Part shown: positions 9,870-18,082 of the stretch, one piece after another
How the letters are laid out: each line of letters opens with the position of its first letter
Numbering within the stretch: position 1 is the stretch's first letter
DNA from: Pulveribacter suum
GTDB taxonomy: Bacteria; Pseudomonadota; Gammaproteobacteria; Burkholderiales; Burkholderiaceae_C
Reading direction: 5' to 3'
Assembly: GCF_003013695.1 (NCBI RefSeq)
Contig: NZ_CP027792.1
Location: 633,501-697,500 of the forward strand
Length of the DNA: 64,000 bases
Program-made: the position numbers and the translations under genes
The notes under the pieces: model-generated
The model's input: the letters and a program-made list of their open reading frames with translations, nothing else
What the model was told of the DNA's origin: nothing
The model's database searches: none

Positions 9870-10175
9870 TCAGGTGGGCATCATCTGACCGCAGTTCCAG
9901 CACTGCTCAAAGCCGCCTTCCACCTGCTCGCTGCAGCCCGGGCAGAACCACTGGCGCTGGGGCAGGCGCTCGAGCTCGCGCAGCAGGGCGCGGGCGCGTT
10001 CGGCGTGCTCGGGGTGTTGCAGCCACAGCTCGGGCAGGCATTCGCCCGGCGGCAGGTGGCCGGCCGCGGCGCCCAGGTGCTGGCGCTGCACGCTGGCGGG
10101 CAGGCCGGCCTCGCACAGCAGGTCGCGCCACAGCGTGGCAATCGCAATGTTGGGGGCCTGGGTCAAGCGCAGCAT
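9870..10175 (-). CDS. DUF2007-like protein with C-terminal zinc ribbon
   Basis: 101 aa. The N-terminal ~70 residues resemble the DUF2007 'putative signal transducing protein' fold (LTQAPNIAIATLWRDLLCEAG). The last 30 residues carry two CxxC knuckles, FCPGC and CWNCG, for zinc binding. Function unknown. Convergent with yaeQ and followed upstream on the same strand by the DUF3717-DUF1289 gene, with 51 bp between them. Confidence 0.75.
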   Translation of the reverse strand: MLRLTQAPNIAIATLWRDLLCEAGLPASVQRQHLGAAAGHLPPGECLPELWLQHPEHAERARALLRELERLPQRQWFCPGCSEQVEGGFEQCWNCGQMMPT

Positions 10176-10226
10176 GGTGGCAGCCAGGGTAGCCGGACGG
10201 CGCCGGCGCGGCAAGCCGTGCCTGGA

Positions 10227-10658
10227 TCAGCCCGTGCGGCCCTCTGCCGCACGCTCGGCATAGCGCGTAAAGCGCAGCGCCGTGCCGCGCTGCGTGATGC
10301 GCTGCCACACGGCGCGCTTGTGCACCGGCGTGAAGGCCAGCCAGTGCTGCACCTCGAAGAAGCTGCGCCCGCAGCCCTTGCACCATTCGTCGCCCTGGCT
10401 GGTCGAGCAGATGGCGATGCAGGGCGTGTCCGGCGTGGTGTCATACCAGGCGAGCCACGCGGCCATGGCGGACGGGGGCAGGGCGGTCTCGGGCAGCTGC
10501 TGCACGCCCGCCCAGACCATGCGGCCATAGACCTCGGCCAGCGCCTCCAGCTCGGGCGCCAGGCGCGCACCGGCGCCCGCCGGGGCGCGCTCGCGCCAGA
10601 AGTTGATGGCGGCTTCGATGTCGGTGATGTGCAGGGCGGGGGGCGCGGTATCGGTCAT
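10227..10658 (-). CDS. DUF3717-DUF1289 fusion protein
   Basis: 143 aa. Residues ~8-75 match DUF3717 (ITDIEAAINFWRERAP). Residues ~82-128 match DUF1289, with four spaced Cys (TPCIAIC and WCKGCGR) followed by the conserved F-E-x-x-x-W pattern. The Cys set suggests a metal site. No established function. The fused arrangement is one I associate with Burkholderiales. Confidence 0.75.
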   Translation of the reverse strand: MTDTAPPALHITDIEAAINFWRERAPAGAGARLAPELEALAEVYGRMVWAGVQQLPETALPPSAMAAWLAWYDTTPDTPCIAICSTSQGDEWCKGCGRSFFEVQHWLAFTPVHKRAVWQRITQRGTALRFTRYAERAAEGRTG

Positions 10659-10717
10659 GGCGGCAGCCCCCGATCATAGGCAGCCAGCCCGGCCGGGAGC
10701 CCGTTTTGTGTTCCAAT

Positions 10718-10867
10718 GGCGCCCTTCAAGGGGGAGTAGCTCCCCGCTCGTGCCGCCCCGCCAGGGTGCAGCACAGGCGGACTGGCAGGTCGTCAGGACG
10801 AAGCCCGCGGGCTTCCGGCGTGCCAGGGCGCTGCGCACGCGCGCGCCGGGCAAGACCTTTGGGCGCC
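10718..10867 (+). promoter_or_regulatory. yybP-ykoY manganese riboswitch
   Basis: The conserved core pieces are in the right order: GGGGAGTAGCTCCCC near 10731-10745, GTCGTCAGGACGAAGCC near 10792-10805, and CCGGGCAAGACCTTTGGG at 10846-10863. The closing stem pairs GGCGCCC (10718-10724) with GGGCGCC (10861-10867), and AAGG with CCTT inside it. yybP-ykoY aptamers bind Mn2+ and typically precede mntP or TerC/YkoY-type membrane proteins. A TerC-family gene follows after ~140 bases of GC-rich, hairpin-forming expression platform. Confidence 0.9.
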
Positions 10868-11004
10868 TGGGTGCGCGCGCCGCCAATGCTGCGGCGCGCC
10901 ATGCTGTTGGCTGGCTCAAAGCGTTGCCCCTTGGCTCCAAGGCGCGCGCCGGCGCCGTCCACGGGTCCCAGGCATGACGACAATGCACTTTGAGGTACCC
11001 CTGC

Positions 11005-11772
11005 ATGGACTTGGACTTTCTCACCCACACCCCGTTCTGGATCGCGCTCGGCCAGATCATCATCATCGACATCCTGCTGGGCGGCGACAACGCGGTCGTG
11101 ATCGCGCTGGCCTGCCGCAAGCTGCCGCCCGCGCAACGCACCAAGGGCATCATCTGGGGCACGGTGGGCGCCATTGCGCTGCGCGTGGTGCTCATCATCT
11201 TCGCCATGCAGCTGCTGAACCTGCCGGCGCTGAAAGTGGTGGGCGCGCTCTTGCTGGTGTGGATCGGCGTGAAGCTGATCGCCCCCGAAGAAGACGGGCA
11301 CGACAACATCCAGGGCAGCGACAAGCTGCTGGCGGCCATCAAGACCATCATCGTGGCCGACCTGGTCATGAGCGTGGACAACGTCATCGCCATCGCCGGC
11401 GCGGCGCAAAGCTCGGGCGCGCACCAGACGCTGCTGGTGGTGCTGGGCCTGCTGATCTCGGTGCCCATCATCGTCTGGGGCTCGCAGCTGGTCATCCGGC
11501 TGATGGAGCGCTTTCCGCTGGTCATCGTCGCTGGCGGCATGCTGCTGGGCTGGATCGCCGGCGGCATGCTCGCCACCGACCCGCTGTTCGTCAACCACCA
11601 GGAATGGCTGTGGGCGCCCAAGTGGGGCACGGCCGACGGCGTGGGCCACGCGCAGCTGCCGCGCGCCATCTACTGGTCGGCGCACCTGGCCGGCGCGCTG
11701 CTGGTGCTGGCCCTGGGCAAGGCGGTGGCGGCCCGCCGCGCCCGCACCCCGGCAAGCCCCCCGCAGGGCTGA
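11005..11772 (+). CDS. TerC family integral membrane protein (YjbE type), probable Mn2+ exporter
   Basis: 255 aa, about seven membrane helices. The acidic signatures LGGDNAVVIALA (about 23-34) and SVDNVIAIAG (about 126-135) mark the TerC family and probably line an ion path. A yybP-ykoY riboswitch upstream ties expression to intracellular manganese, so Mn2+ efflux or metalation of exported proteins is the best inference. The ATG at 11005 is preferred over a TTG at 10990. The C-terminal tail is Ala/Arg-rich and shares an operon-like direction with the small membrane gene after it. Confidence 0.9.
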   Translation: MDLDFLTHTPFWIALGQIIIIDILLGGDNAVVIALACRKLPPAQRTKGIIWGTVGAIALRVVLIIFAMQLLNLPALKVVGALLLVWIGVKLIAPEEDGHDNIQGSDKLLAAIKTIIVADLVMSVDNVIAIAGAAQSSGAHQTLLVVLGLLISVPIIVWGSQLVIRLMERFPLVIVAGGMLLGWIAGGMLATDPLFVNHQEWLWAPKWGTADGVGHAQLPRAIYWSAHLAGALLVLALGKAVAARRARTPASPPQG

Positions 11773-11805
11773 GTCTGGCCACGGCCCGGTGCTATGCTGG
11801 GCCGC

Positions 11806-12159
11806 ATGAAACTGCTCTTCAAATGGTTGCTGAGCGCTGCGGCGCTGCTGTGCGTGGCCTACCTGTACAGCGGCGTGCAGGTGAGCAGCTTCGGCGCCGC
11901 CATGGTCGCGGCCTTCGTCATCGGCCTGCTGAACGTGGTGCTGCGGCCCATCCTGGTCATCCTGACGCTGCCGGCCACCATCCTCACCCTGGGCCTGTTC
12001 CTGTTCGTTATCAACGCGCTGATGTTCTGGGCGGCTTCGGGGCTGCTCAGCGGCTTTCACGTGGCGGGCTTTGGCGCGGCGCTGCTGGGCTCGCTGCTGT
12101 ACTCGCTGATCGGGCTGGTGATCGAGTCAGCGCTCGGCGGCCTGTTCGCGAAGAAGTGA
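11806..12159 (+). CDS. Small membrane protein of the phage holin 4 superfamily
   Basis: 117 aa with four predicted membrane helices. The motif GLLNVVLRPILVILTLPATI is typical of PF04020 proteins, which are widespread, are not proven holins and have no firm function. An alternative ATG lies at 11794. Its 3' end overlaps the convergent BepA-like gene by 33 bp, so the two mRNAs are antisense at their ends. Confidence 0.85.
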   Translation: MKLLFKWLLSAAALLCVAYLYSGVQVSSFGAAMVAAFVIGLLNVVLRPILVILTLPATILTLGLFLFVINALMFWAASGLLSGFHVAGFGAALLGSLLYSLIGLVIESALGGLFAKK

Positions 12160-13671
12160 CTCCACGGCGCGCAGCCGCGTGTCGATGATCGACGCCTCGA
12201 TGTAGTCGGCCGCGCCGGCGCTCTTGCGCGCCAGGTCCTGGCCGGCTTTGAAGCGGTCCACCGCGGCGGCGTAGTCGCGCTGGGCGACCTGGGCCTCGGC
12301 CTCGGCGCGGATGGCGCGCAGGCCCTGGCCCTGCTGGCGCCACACCTGAGCCAGCAGCTGCCAGGCAGCGGCGTCCTGCGGGTGGGTGGCCACGCGGGTC
12401 TGCAGCGGGCCGGTCATGGCGGCGGCGTCGCCCGTGCGCAGCAGCGCCTGGGTGCGCAGCACCAGCTCCGGCCGGGCCACGGCGCCGGCGGCGGGCACTT
12501 CGTCCAGCTGGGCCAGGGCGGCCGCGGGGGCGCCGGCGGCCAGTTCCACTTCGGCGCCCAGCAGGCGCGCCTGGCGCGCGGCGGGGGCGTCGCCCGGTAC
12601 CGCACCCTGCAGGCCGGCCACGGCGCGGCGCGCGGCCTGCCAGTCCGACAGCTGCACGGCGCTCAAGGCGGCGGCATACCAGGCGGTGGCCCGTTCGCGC
12701 GCGGGCCGGGCGGCAAAGCCGGCGTCCTGCGGCCCAGCCAGCCATTGGCGCCAGGCGTCCTGTCCGGGGCGCATCAGCACCCGCGCCCGCGCGGCCATCA
12801 GCGCATGCTCCAGCGAGGCCGGGGCAAGGTGCGGCGCGTCGTGGGCGATGCGGCTTTGCATGTCGGCGATGCGCTGCGTGGTCAGCGGGTGGCTGCGCAG
12901 GTAGGGCCAGCTGCCGTTGTCGTTGATGCGGTTGGCCTGCTGCAGCTTGTCGAACATGCCCACGAAGCCCTGCGGCGCAAAGCCGGCGGGCTGCATCAGG
13001 CCGTAGCCGATGCGGTCGGCCTCGCGCTCCATGTCGCGCGAGAAGTTGAGCTGGTTTTGCACCGCCAGGGCCTGCCCCCCCATCATCAGCGCCTGGGCGG
13101 CGTCGGGGCTCTTGCTGGCAGCGAGGGCGCCCAGGATCAGCGCGCCGATCATCAGGGGCGTCTGCCGGCCCTGCTGGGCGATCAGCCGCGAGATGTGGCG
13201 CTGCGTGACGTGGCTGAGCTCGTGGGCCAGCACCGAGGCCAGCTCGGCCTGGGTGGCCGTCACGCCGATCAGCCCCAGGTGCAGGCCGAAGTAGCCCCCG
13301 GGCAGCGCGAAGGCGTTGACCGTGCGGTCGCGGCCCAGCAGCACCTGCCAGGCAAAGCGCTCGTCGATGTCGACGCCCAGCTCGCCACGCGCGCGGGCGG
13401 CGGCGCGCAGCGGCTCGAAGATGCCCATCACATATTCGTGCAGCACCGCGTCGTCCAGGTAGTCCGGGTCGCGGTAGAGCTCGCGGATGATGCGGTCGCC
13501 CAGCTGGCGCTCGGCCGCCGCCGTCAGCTCCAGCCCGTCGCCCAGCGTGGGCAGTGCCGCGTGGGCCGCGGGGGCAGGCGCCAGAGCAGCGCCGGTTGCT
13601 ATCAAAAGAGAAGCTGCCAGCGCGCGACCCGCTTGGGCTAGAGGCCTTTTTTGCTTGAAGTCCGGCACCAT
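12127..13671 (-). CDS. bepA: Periplasmic M48 metalloprotease with TPR domain (BepA-like)
   Basis: 514 aa, slightly longer than E. coli BepA (487). A signal peptide (about 1-38, ending AHA) leads to an M48 zinc protease domain with HELSH at 150-154 and the third ligand in EREADRIG (about 214-221). A C-terminal TPR-like helical repeat region follows. BepA degrades or chaperones stalled LptD and other outer-membrane proteins at the BAM complex. Residues ~7-25, the start of the signal peptide, are encoded by a dispersed repeat copy. The 3' end overlaps the convergent small membrane gene. Confidence 0.9.
   Translation of the reverse strand: MVPDFKQKRPLAQAGRALAASLLIATGAALAPAPAAHAALPTLGDGLELTAAAERQLGDRIIRELYRDPDYLDDAVLHEYVMGIFEPLRAAARARGELGVDIDERFAWQVLLGRDRTVNAFALPGGYFGLHLGLIGVTATQAELASVLAHELSHVTQRHISRLIAQQGRQTPLMIGALILGALAASKSPDAAQALMMGGQALAVQNQLNFSRDMEREADRIGYGLMQPAGFAPQGFVGMFDKLQQANRINDNGSWPYLRSHPLTTQRIADMQSRIAHDAPHLAPASLEHALMAARARVLMRPGQDAWRQWLAGPQDAGFAARPARERATAWYAAALSAVQLSDWQAARRAVAGLQGAVPGDAPAARQARLLGAEVELAAGAPAAALAQLDEVPAAGAVARPELVLRTQALLRTGDAAAMTGPLQTRVATHPQDAAAWQLLAQVWRQQGQGLRAIRAEAEAQVAQRDYAAAVDRFKAGQDLARKSAGAADYIEASIIDTRLRAVESLLREQAAER
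13598..13652 (+). repeat. Dispersed palindromic repeat, copy 5 (within bepA signal peptide)
   Basis: Forward copy GCTATCAAAA-gag-AAGCTGCCAGCGC, then CTAGAGGCCTTTTTT. Read on the other strand it encodes residues ~7-25 of the BepA-like precursor. Confidence 0.7.
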
Positions 13672-13776
13672 GCTCCTTTCACCGACCTGCCATCACGGCC
13701 CCGTATGATGCCCGGGCCGCGCGATGGTTTCCCCGCGCGGCGCCTTTCCTCCGTTGCTGCTGCCGCTGATCCTTTC

Positions 13777-14268
13777 ATGACCGACCCGTCCCCCGCATCG
13801 CCCCTGACCCACTTCGACGCCCAGGGCCAGGCCCACATGGTGGATGTGGGCGCCAAGGCTGCCACGCACCGCGTGGCCATTGCCACGGGCCGCATCCACA
13901 TGCAGCCGGCCACGCTGGCGCTGATCGAGTCGGGCAGCGCCAAGAAGGGGGACGTGCTGGGCGTGGCGCGCATCGCCGCCATCATGGCTGCCAAGAAGAC
14001 CAGCGACCTGATCCCCCTGTGCCACCCCCTGGCCCTGACGCGGGTGGCCGTGGAGTTCGAGCTGCTGCGGGGTGCGAGCAGCGTGCAGTGCACCGCCACG
14101 GTGGAAACCGTGGGCCCCACCGGCGTGGAGATGGAAGCGCTGACGGCGGTGCAGGTCGCCCTGCTGACCATCTACGACATGTGCAAGGCGGCGGACAAGC
14201 GCATGGTGATGGAAGGCGTGCGCGTGCTGGAAAAGCACGGGGGCAAGTCGGGCAGCTGGGTGGGCTGA
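13777..14268 (+). CDS. moaC: Cyclic pyranopterin monophosphate synthase
   Basis: 163 aa, normal for MoaC. It converts 3',8-cyclo-7,8-dihydro-GTP into cyclic pyranopterin monophosphate, the first committed pterin of molybdenum cofactor synthesis. The [13 protein letters not shown] motif (about 73-85) and MCKAADK near residue 130 are diagnostic. The ATG at 13777 matches the family start; the longer open frame from 13651 runs through the divergent promoter region. A TATGAT -10-like hexamer lies at 13704. Other moa genes are not in the window. Confidence 0.96.
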   Translation: MTDPSPASPLTHFDAQGQAHMVDVGAKAATHRVAIATGRIHMQPATLALIESGSAKKGDVLGVARIAAIMAAKKTSDLIPLCHPLALTRVAVEFELLRGASSVQCTATVETVGPTGVEMEALTAVQVALLTIYDMCKAADKRMVMEGVRVLEKHGGKSGSWVG

Positions 14269-14281
14269 GCGGCTTGGGCCT

Positions 14282-14638
14282 TCAGCAGTCCGGCGGCGCC
14301 TCGTCCGCCTGCGGCGCGGCGCGGCGCTTGCGATCCACCTGGTAGGCCGTCAGCACCCGGGTGACTACGAGGTCCAGCGCCGGGCGGGTATTGCCGTCCC
14401 GGTCGGTCCACACCTTGGGCGTGATGCTGCCGGCAACCGATAGCGCATCGCCCGCATCCAGCGCCAGCAGCGCGTCCATGGCGGCGTGGTCGAAGGCGAT
14501 GCAGTTGACGAACAGCAAGTCGCCCTCGCCGTCGCCCGCTGCTGCGCGCAGGCGCGCGGTGGCAAAGGGCTTGCCGTTGGCGCCCGTGCGCTGCTCGGGG
14601 CGGGCGTGCAGCTTGCCTGCGATGAGGGCGTCCATCAT
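14282..14638 (-). CDS. Small OB-fold single-stranded DNA-binding-like protein
   Basis: 118 aa. Blocks such as ALIAGKLHARPEQRT, NGKPFATARLRA and ALSVAGSITPKVWTDRDG match the SSB/PriB OB fold, but the protein lacks the acidic DDDIPF tail of true SSB. The canonical ssb is at 30876. It may be an accessory SSB. An AGGA lies ~9 bp before the first of two adjacent ATGs (14638), which favours that start. Its upstream neighbour on the same strand is tRNA-Arg. Confidence 0.75.
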   Translation of the reverse strand: MMDALIAGKLHARPEQRTGANGKPFATARLRAAAGDGEGDLLFVNCIAFDHAAMDALLALDAGDALSVAGSITPKVWTDRDGNTRPALDLVVTRVLTAYQVDRKRRAAPQADEAPPDC

Positions 14639-14661
14639 GGGTTTTTTCCTGGGAGGGAATC

Positions 14662-14738
14662 TGGCCTGCCCGGAGGGACTCGAACCCCCGACCTATTGCT
14701 TAGAAGGCAATTGCTCTATCCGGTTGAGCTACGGGCAG
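14662..14738 (-). tRNA. tRNA-Arg (anticodon TCT)
   Basis: 77 nt including an encoded CCA. The 7-bp acceptor stem CTGCCCG/CGGGCAG pairs fully, T8 and A9 are in place, and the D-arm GCTC...GAGC is present. The anticodon stem ATTGC/GCAAT encloses loop CTTCTAA with anticodon TCT at 14702-14704 (minus strand), and the T-loop is TTCGAGT. It reads AGA codons, which are rare in this GC-rich genome. A TATGAT -10-like hexamer on the minus strand at 14774-14779 could be its promoter. Confidence 0.97.
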
Positions 14739-15078
14739 CAGTGGCAGGGCGGGGCCGCCCGCCAAGGGTGGGCATCATACTGCCCCGGTGTGATTGAATG
14801 GCAGGGCGCCCCGGAGATCTGGCCCCGATGTCCGTGGCGCTGATTTCTCGCCGATTGCTTCTGGGCTTGCCGGAAGTTTGTTCATGAGCCTCGCTCCAGG
14901 CCTGCTGCCGCGGCGCGAACGCTCGCGCAGCCCGGGTGCGGCACCGACGTGGTGCGCTCACGAGCAGAGGGAAGAAGAACTTGCGATCACGAGGTAAAAA
15001 CCAGAAGATGTTTCATACTCGCGCCGGTTGTATCTGCTAGTTACAGCCTACAAGACTTTTCACTCAGGGAGATTTCCT
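14739..15078. other. Gene-free interval between tRNA-Arg and the amidohydrolase gene
   Basis: About 340 bases. It holds the possible tRNA promoter (-10-like element at 14774-14779, minus strand) and, at its right end, an AGGGAGA ribosome-binding site for the amidohydrolase. No ORF or repeat recognised. Confidence 0.5.
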
Positions 15079-16806
15079 ATGAAGCAACGCATCGTCGCCT
15101 TGGCCGCCACCAGCCTTTTCACTGCGATGGTGGCTGGCTGTGCAAGCCCCGGCGCGCCGCAAGGGGCGGCCGACAGCATCTATATGGGTGGGCCCATCCT
15201 GACCATGAACGATGCGCAGCCCAACGCCGAAGCCGTGGCCGTGCAGGGCGGTCGCATCACCGCAGTGGGCAGCCGCGCGGACGTGATGAAGCTGCAGGGC
15301 CCGGCCACCCGCGTGGTGGATCTGAAGGGCAAGACGCTGCTGCCAGGCTTTGTCGATCCGCACAGCCACCTGAGCGTTGTCGGCCTGCAGGCCGTGTCGG
15401 CCAACATGCTGCCTTCGCCCGACGGCAACAATGACTCGGTCGCGCAATTGCAGGAGAACCTGCGCCGCCATATGCAGACCTCGCCCGAAGCGCGCGAGCT
15501 GGGCATCGTGCTGGGCTTTGGCTACGACGACTCGCAGCTCAAGGAGCAGCGCCACCCCACGCGCGAAGAGCTCGATGCCATCTCCACCACCGTGCCGGTG
15601 ATGATCATCCACCAGTCCAGCCACTTCGGCGTGCTCAACAGCGTGGCCCTCAGGCAGGCGGGAATCAGCGCCGCCACGCCCAATCCCCAGGGCGGCGTGA
15701 TCGGGCGCAAGACTGGCTCGCAAGAGCCCAACGGCCTGCTCGAAGAGAACGCCTTCTTCGGCGCCGCCATGCGCCTGATGCCCAAGTTGACCGAAGCCCA
15801 GGCCTCCGGCTGGCTGGCCAAGGCCCAGGCCCTGTACCTGCAGTACGGCTACACCACCGTGCAGGACGGTCGCTCCAGCCCCGACAACGTGGCCCAGACC
15901 ATCCGCGCGTCCAAGGCTGGGGTCTTCAAGATCGACGTCGTGTCCTATCCCGACATCCTGGAGCTGGGTGACGGCAGCATGATGCAGAGCCCTTATTACA
16001 GCCGCGACTACACCCAGCACTTCCGTATCGGCGGCGTGAAGATGACGCTGGACGGCTCGCCCCAGGGCAAGACGGCCTGGCTCTCCCAGCCCTACTACAA
16101 GGCCCCCGAGGGCAAGCCCGCCGACTACGCCGGCTACGGCGTGCTGACCAGCGACAAGGCCAATGAGCTGATGACCCAGGCCTTCAGCAAGGGCTGGCAG
16201 GTGATCGCGCATGCCAATGGCGACGCCGCCATCGACCAGCTCATCGGCGCGGTACGCGTGGCCCAGCAACGCGTGCCCGCCGCGCAGGATTCGCGTCCGG
16301 TGCTGATCCACGGCCAGACGCTGCGCAAGGACCAAGTGGCGCAGCTCGATACGCTGGGCATCTTCCCGTCGCTGTACCCCATGCACACCTTCTATTGGGG
16401 CGATTGGCACCGCGATTCGGTCCTGGGCCCGCAGCGTGCCGAGAACATCTCGCCCACCGGCTGGGTGCTGGCGCGCGGCATGCGTTTTACCTCGCACCAC
16501 GATGCGCCGGTGGCGTTCCCCTCATCCATCCGGGTGCTGGACGCCACCGTCAACCGCACCACGCGCACCGGCAAAGTGCTGGGTGCCGAACACCGCGTGG
16601 ACCCGGCCACGGCGCTCAAGTCGCTCACGCTGTGGGCTGCCTACCAGCACTTCGAGGAGGGCCGCAAGGGCTCGATCGAGAAGGGCAAGCTCGCCGATTT
16701 CGTGGTGCTGTCGGACAACCCCGTGACCATGCCGCGTCAGCAGCTGTCCACCCTGCAGGTACTTGAGACCATCAAGGAAGATACGAGCGTTTACCGCGCC
16801 AAGTGA
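15079..16806 (+). CDS. Lipoprotein amidohydrolase (YtcJ-like, amidohydrolase 3 family)
   Basis: 575 aa. The signal peptide ends in the lipobox VAGC, so the enzyme should be an exported lipoprotein. The metal motif DPHSHLS lies at about 93-99, the later ligand region around VLIHGQTL (about residues 410-417), and a catalytic Asp in SHHDAPVAFPSS. YtcJ-type proteins hydrolyse C-N bonds of unidentified amides or cyclic compounds. ATG chosen by AGGGAGA 8 bp upstream. Codon use is a little less GC-biased than its neighbours. The accessory region starts directly after it. Confidence 0.9.
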   Translation: MKQRIVALAATSLFTAMVAGCASPGAPQGAADSIYMGGPILTMNDAQPNAEAVAVQGGRITAVGSRADVMKLQGPATRVVDLKGKTLLPGFVDPHSHLSVVGLQAVSANMLPSPDGNNDSVAQLQENLRRHMQTSPEARELGIVLGFGYDDSQLKEQRHPTREELDAISTTVPVMIIHQSSHFGVLNSVALRQAGISAATPNPQGGVIGRKTGSQEPNGLLEENAFFGAAMRLMPKLTEAQASGWLAKAQALYLQYGYTTVQDGRSSPDNVAQTIRASKAGVFKIDVVSYPDILELGDGSMMQSPYYSRDYTQHFRIGGVKMTLDGSPQGKTAWLSQPYYKAPEGKPADYAGYGVLTSDKANELMTQAFSKGWQVIAHANGDAAIDQLIGAVRVAQQRVPAAQDSRPVLIHGQTLRKDQVAQLDTLGIFPSLYPMHTFYWGDWHRDSVLGPQRAENISPTGWVLARGMRFTSHHDAPVAFPSSIRVLDATVNRTTRTGKVLGAEHRVDPATALKSLTLWAAYQHFEEGRKGSIEKGKLADFVVLSDNPVTMPRQQLSTLQVLETIKEDTSVYRAK

Positions 16807-16818
16807 GGTGCAGGTAAT

Positions 16819-16840
16819 GGGGTTCTGACCTCAATTAATG
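16819..16840 (+). repeat. RAYT-associated short motif, copy a (degenerate)
   Basis: GGGGTTCTGACCTCAATTAA, 13 bp after the amidohydrolase stop. It resembles the AATTGG-AATCTGAC-CCCAATT motif seen repeatedly in the accessory region and marks its left edge. Confidence 0.5.
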
Positions 16841-16981
16841 CAGTCCGACGTGCCTGCCGTCCTGCCCGATCTTCATCCCCATGAACCGCGCATGCGGGAG
16901 ATAGGCAGGATGGCTGCGGCCGGTACGTCTTCCTGGTTTTCATGCCAAGGCAATTGCTGGGTGGAACGTTGCTGCGGCCCA

Positions 16982-17131
16982 TCAGCGCTCGCTGCTTGCC
17001 TCGTCGCAGTCCACTCGCTCATCTAAAGCAGTGAGTTGTGGGCTGTCAAACACATCGACTACGCTCGTGCAATCAAGCCCGTGCTCCTGCAGCGTCCGGG
17101 CCCGCTTCGCTTCACCGTATTCGATGTCCAC
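16982..17131 (-). pseudogene. BrnT-like (DUF497) toxin fragment
   Basis: From a GTG at 17131 the frame reads VDIEYGEAKRARTLQEHGLD and then VVDVFDSPQLTALDERVD. This is the N-terminal half of BrnT-family ribonuclease toxins (IE(Y/F)DxxKRxxxxxxHGL...VFxxP...DxRxD). It stops after ~49 residues, about half the family length, without the C-terminal sheet, and no BrnA antitoxin follows. I read it as a truncated remnant of a BrnTA module. Confidence 0.6.
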
Positions 17132-17384
17132 AGTACTTATTGTGTTGGCAAAAAGTACTTGGGCAAGTGTCTTTTGCCAATGCATCCAATCACTCCGCAT
17201 GACCCGGCTGCCTACCGCCCAAACACCCTGCGCGCCGCCCGCATCCCGTGCAAAAAGCGCGTTTGCCGCTGCGCGCACAGGCGTGCCAGCTGCGCCGGCG
17301 CGCCCACGGCGCAGCCGAACCCCTGCAAAAACGTTGCGGCCATGGCGATGAACGCCTCGGCCTCCAGGCCATGCGCGCCGGCAG
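17132..17384. other. Unassigned remnant DNA in the accessory region
   Basis: No intact gene. A ~53-codon open stretch on the minus strand ending with a stop at 17212-17214 (containing GFGCAVGAPAQLARL) looks protein-like but I cannot assign it. It probably belongs to a deleted gene. Confidence 0.35.
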
Positions 17385-17640
17385 CGCCGCGTCGTGCCCG
17401 CGCTGCTCAAGGTCATGGACGCGCTGACGGGAGCCCAGGGAGCCAAGGTGCAGCGCATTGCGGCAACGCACTCGCCTCTCATGCCAGTATCCCTGGAGCC
17501 GATTTTCGATAGCCGCACAGATGCTTTCGATAGCTGCACAGATGCCTGGTTCGACTTAGATCTGGAGCGCGGGCACGTCAGGTTGCGCAGGCGTAAATAC
17601 ATTCGGCAGGGCGAGTTAGGCGATTGGCTGACCAGCGATG
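17385..17640 (+). pseudogene. C-terminal fragment of an AAA-family ATPase (RecF/OLD-like)
   Basis: The frame around 17394-17640 reads PALLKVMDALTGAQ, then IAATHSPL (the signalling-histidine segment of ABC/OLD ATPases), then WFDLDLERGHVRLRRR and RQGELGDWLTSDA. This is the C-terminal end of a predicted AAA ATPase often found with restriction or nuclease partners. The Walker A part is absent. A 21-bp tandem duplication (17504-17524 and 17525-17545, one mismatch) adds seven residues inside the fragment. After 17640 the reading departs from the family. Confidence 0.6.
17504..17545 (+). repeat. 21-bp tandem duplication
   Basis: Two adjacent 21-mers, each beginning TTTCGATAGC and ending GCACAGATGC, differ at one base. 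The duplication is in frame with the ATPase fragment. Confidence 0.9.
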
Positions 17641-17689
17641 CTCCACGCCACCCTCGGGGATGGCTTTGAAATCAATCCGCGCAACGAAA

Positions 17690-17777
17690 CATCAAACCAT
17701 CAAACCATCAAACCATCAAACCATCAAACCATCAAACCATCAAACCATCAAACCATCAAACCATCAAAACATCAAAA
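17690..17777 (+). repeat. 8-bp tandem repeat array (CATCAAAC x 11)
   Basis: Nine perfect CATCAAAC units (17690-17761) are followed by two CATCAAAA units (17762-17777). The array ends ~40 bp before the RBS of the VapB-like antitoxin, so a change in copy number could alter its promoter spacing. AT-rich against the local background. Confidence 0.97.
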
Positions 17778-17830
17778 CATCATCGCGTATTAAAATCAGC
17801 TGCCATGCCGCTCTACAGGAGGAAGCATCA

Positions 17831-18079
17831 TTGCGCACTACCATCGATCTGGAATACGACACTCTCATCGCAGTAAAGGAAATTGCCCGCGCCGAAAACA
17901 CAAGCCTGGGCAAGGTCATCTCGCGGCTGATACGCCAGGCGCTCACCGGGGGCGCCGCCCCGCAACCCACGAATAGCTCGGCTGCAGCGGCAGCTACAGG
18001 CTTTGTCCCTTTCGATGCGCGCGGAGTGGTTGTGAGCGACGAACTGATCAACCGCTTGCGCGATGCAGAAAGCGTTTAA
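17831..18079 (+). CDS. VapB-like ribbon-helix-helix antitoxin (partner toxin broken)
   Basis: 82 aa from a TTG at 17831, chosen because AGGAGGA sits 8 bp upstream. The protein begins RTTIDLEYDTLIAVKEIAR and continues NTSLGKVISRLIRQAL, the standard VapB/RHH DNA-binding segment, then a variable toxin-binding tail. Such antitoxins repress their own operon and neutralise a PIN-domain ribonuclease. The downstream vapC gene (18083) is disrupted, so this antitoxin may be orphaned. Confidence 0.85.
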   Translation: MRTTIDLEYDTLIAVKEIARAENTSLGKVISRLIRQALTGGAAPQPTNSSAAAAATGFVPFDARGVVVSDELINRLRDAESV

Positions 18080-18082
18080 GCC

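Noticed and set aside
16982..17602. 206-codon minus-strand frame as one intact gene
   Set aside because: Only the last ~50 codons resemble a family (BrnT); the rest is Arg-rich out-of-frame sequence that also carries remnants on the other strand.
17690..17777. CRISPR array
   Set aside because: Unit is 8 bp with no spacers; a simple tandem repeat.
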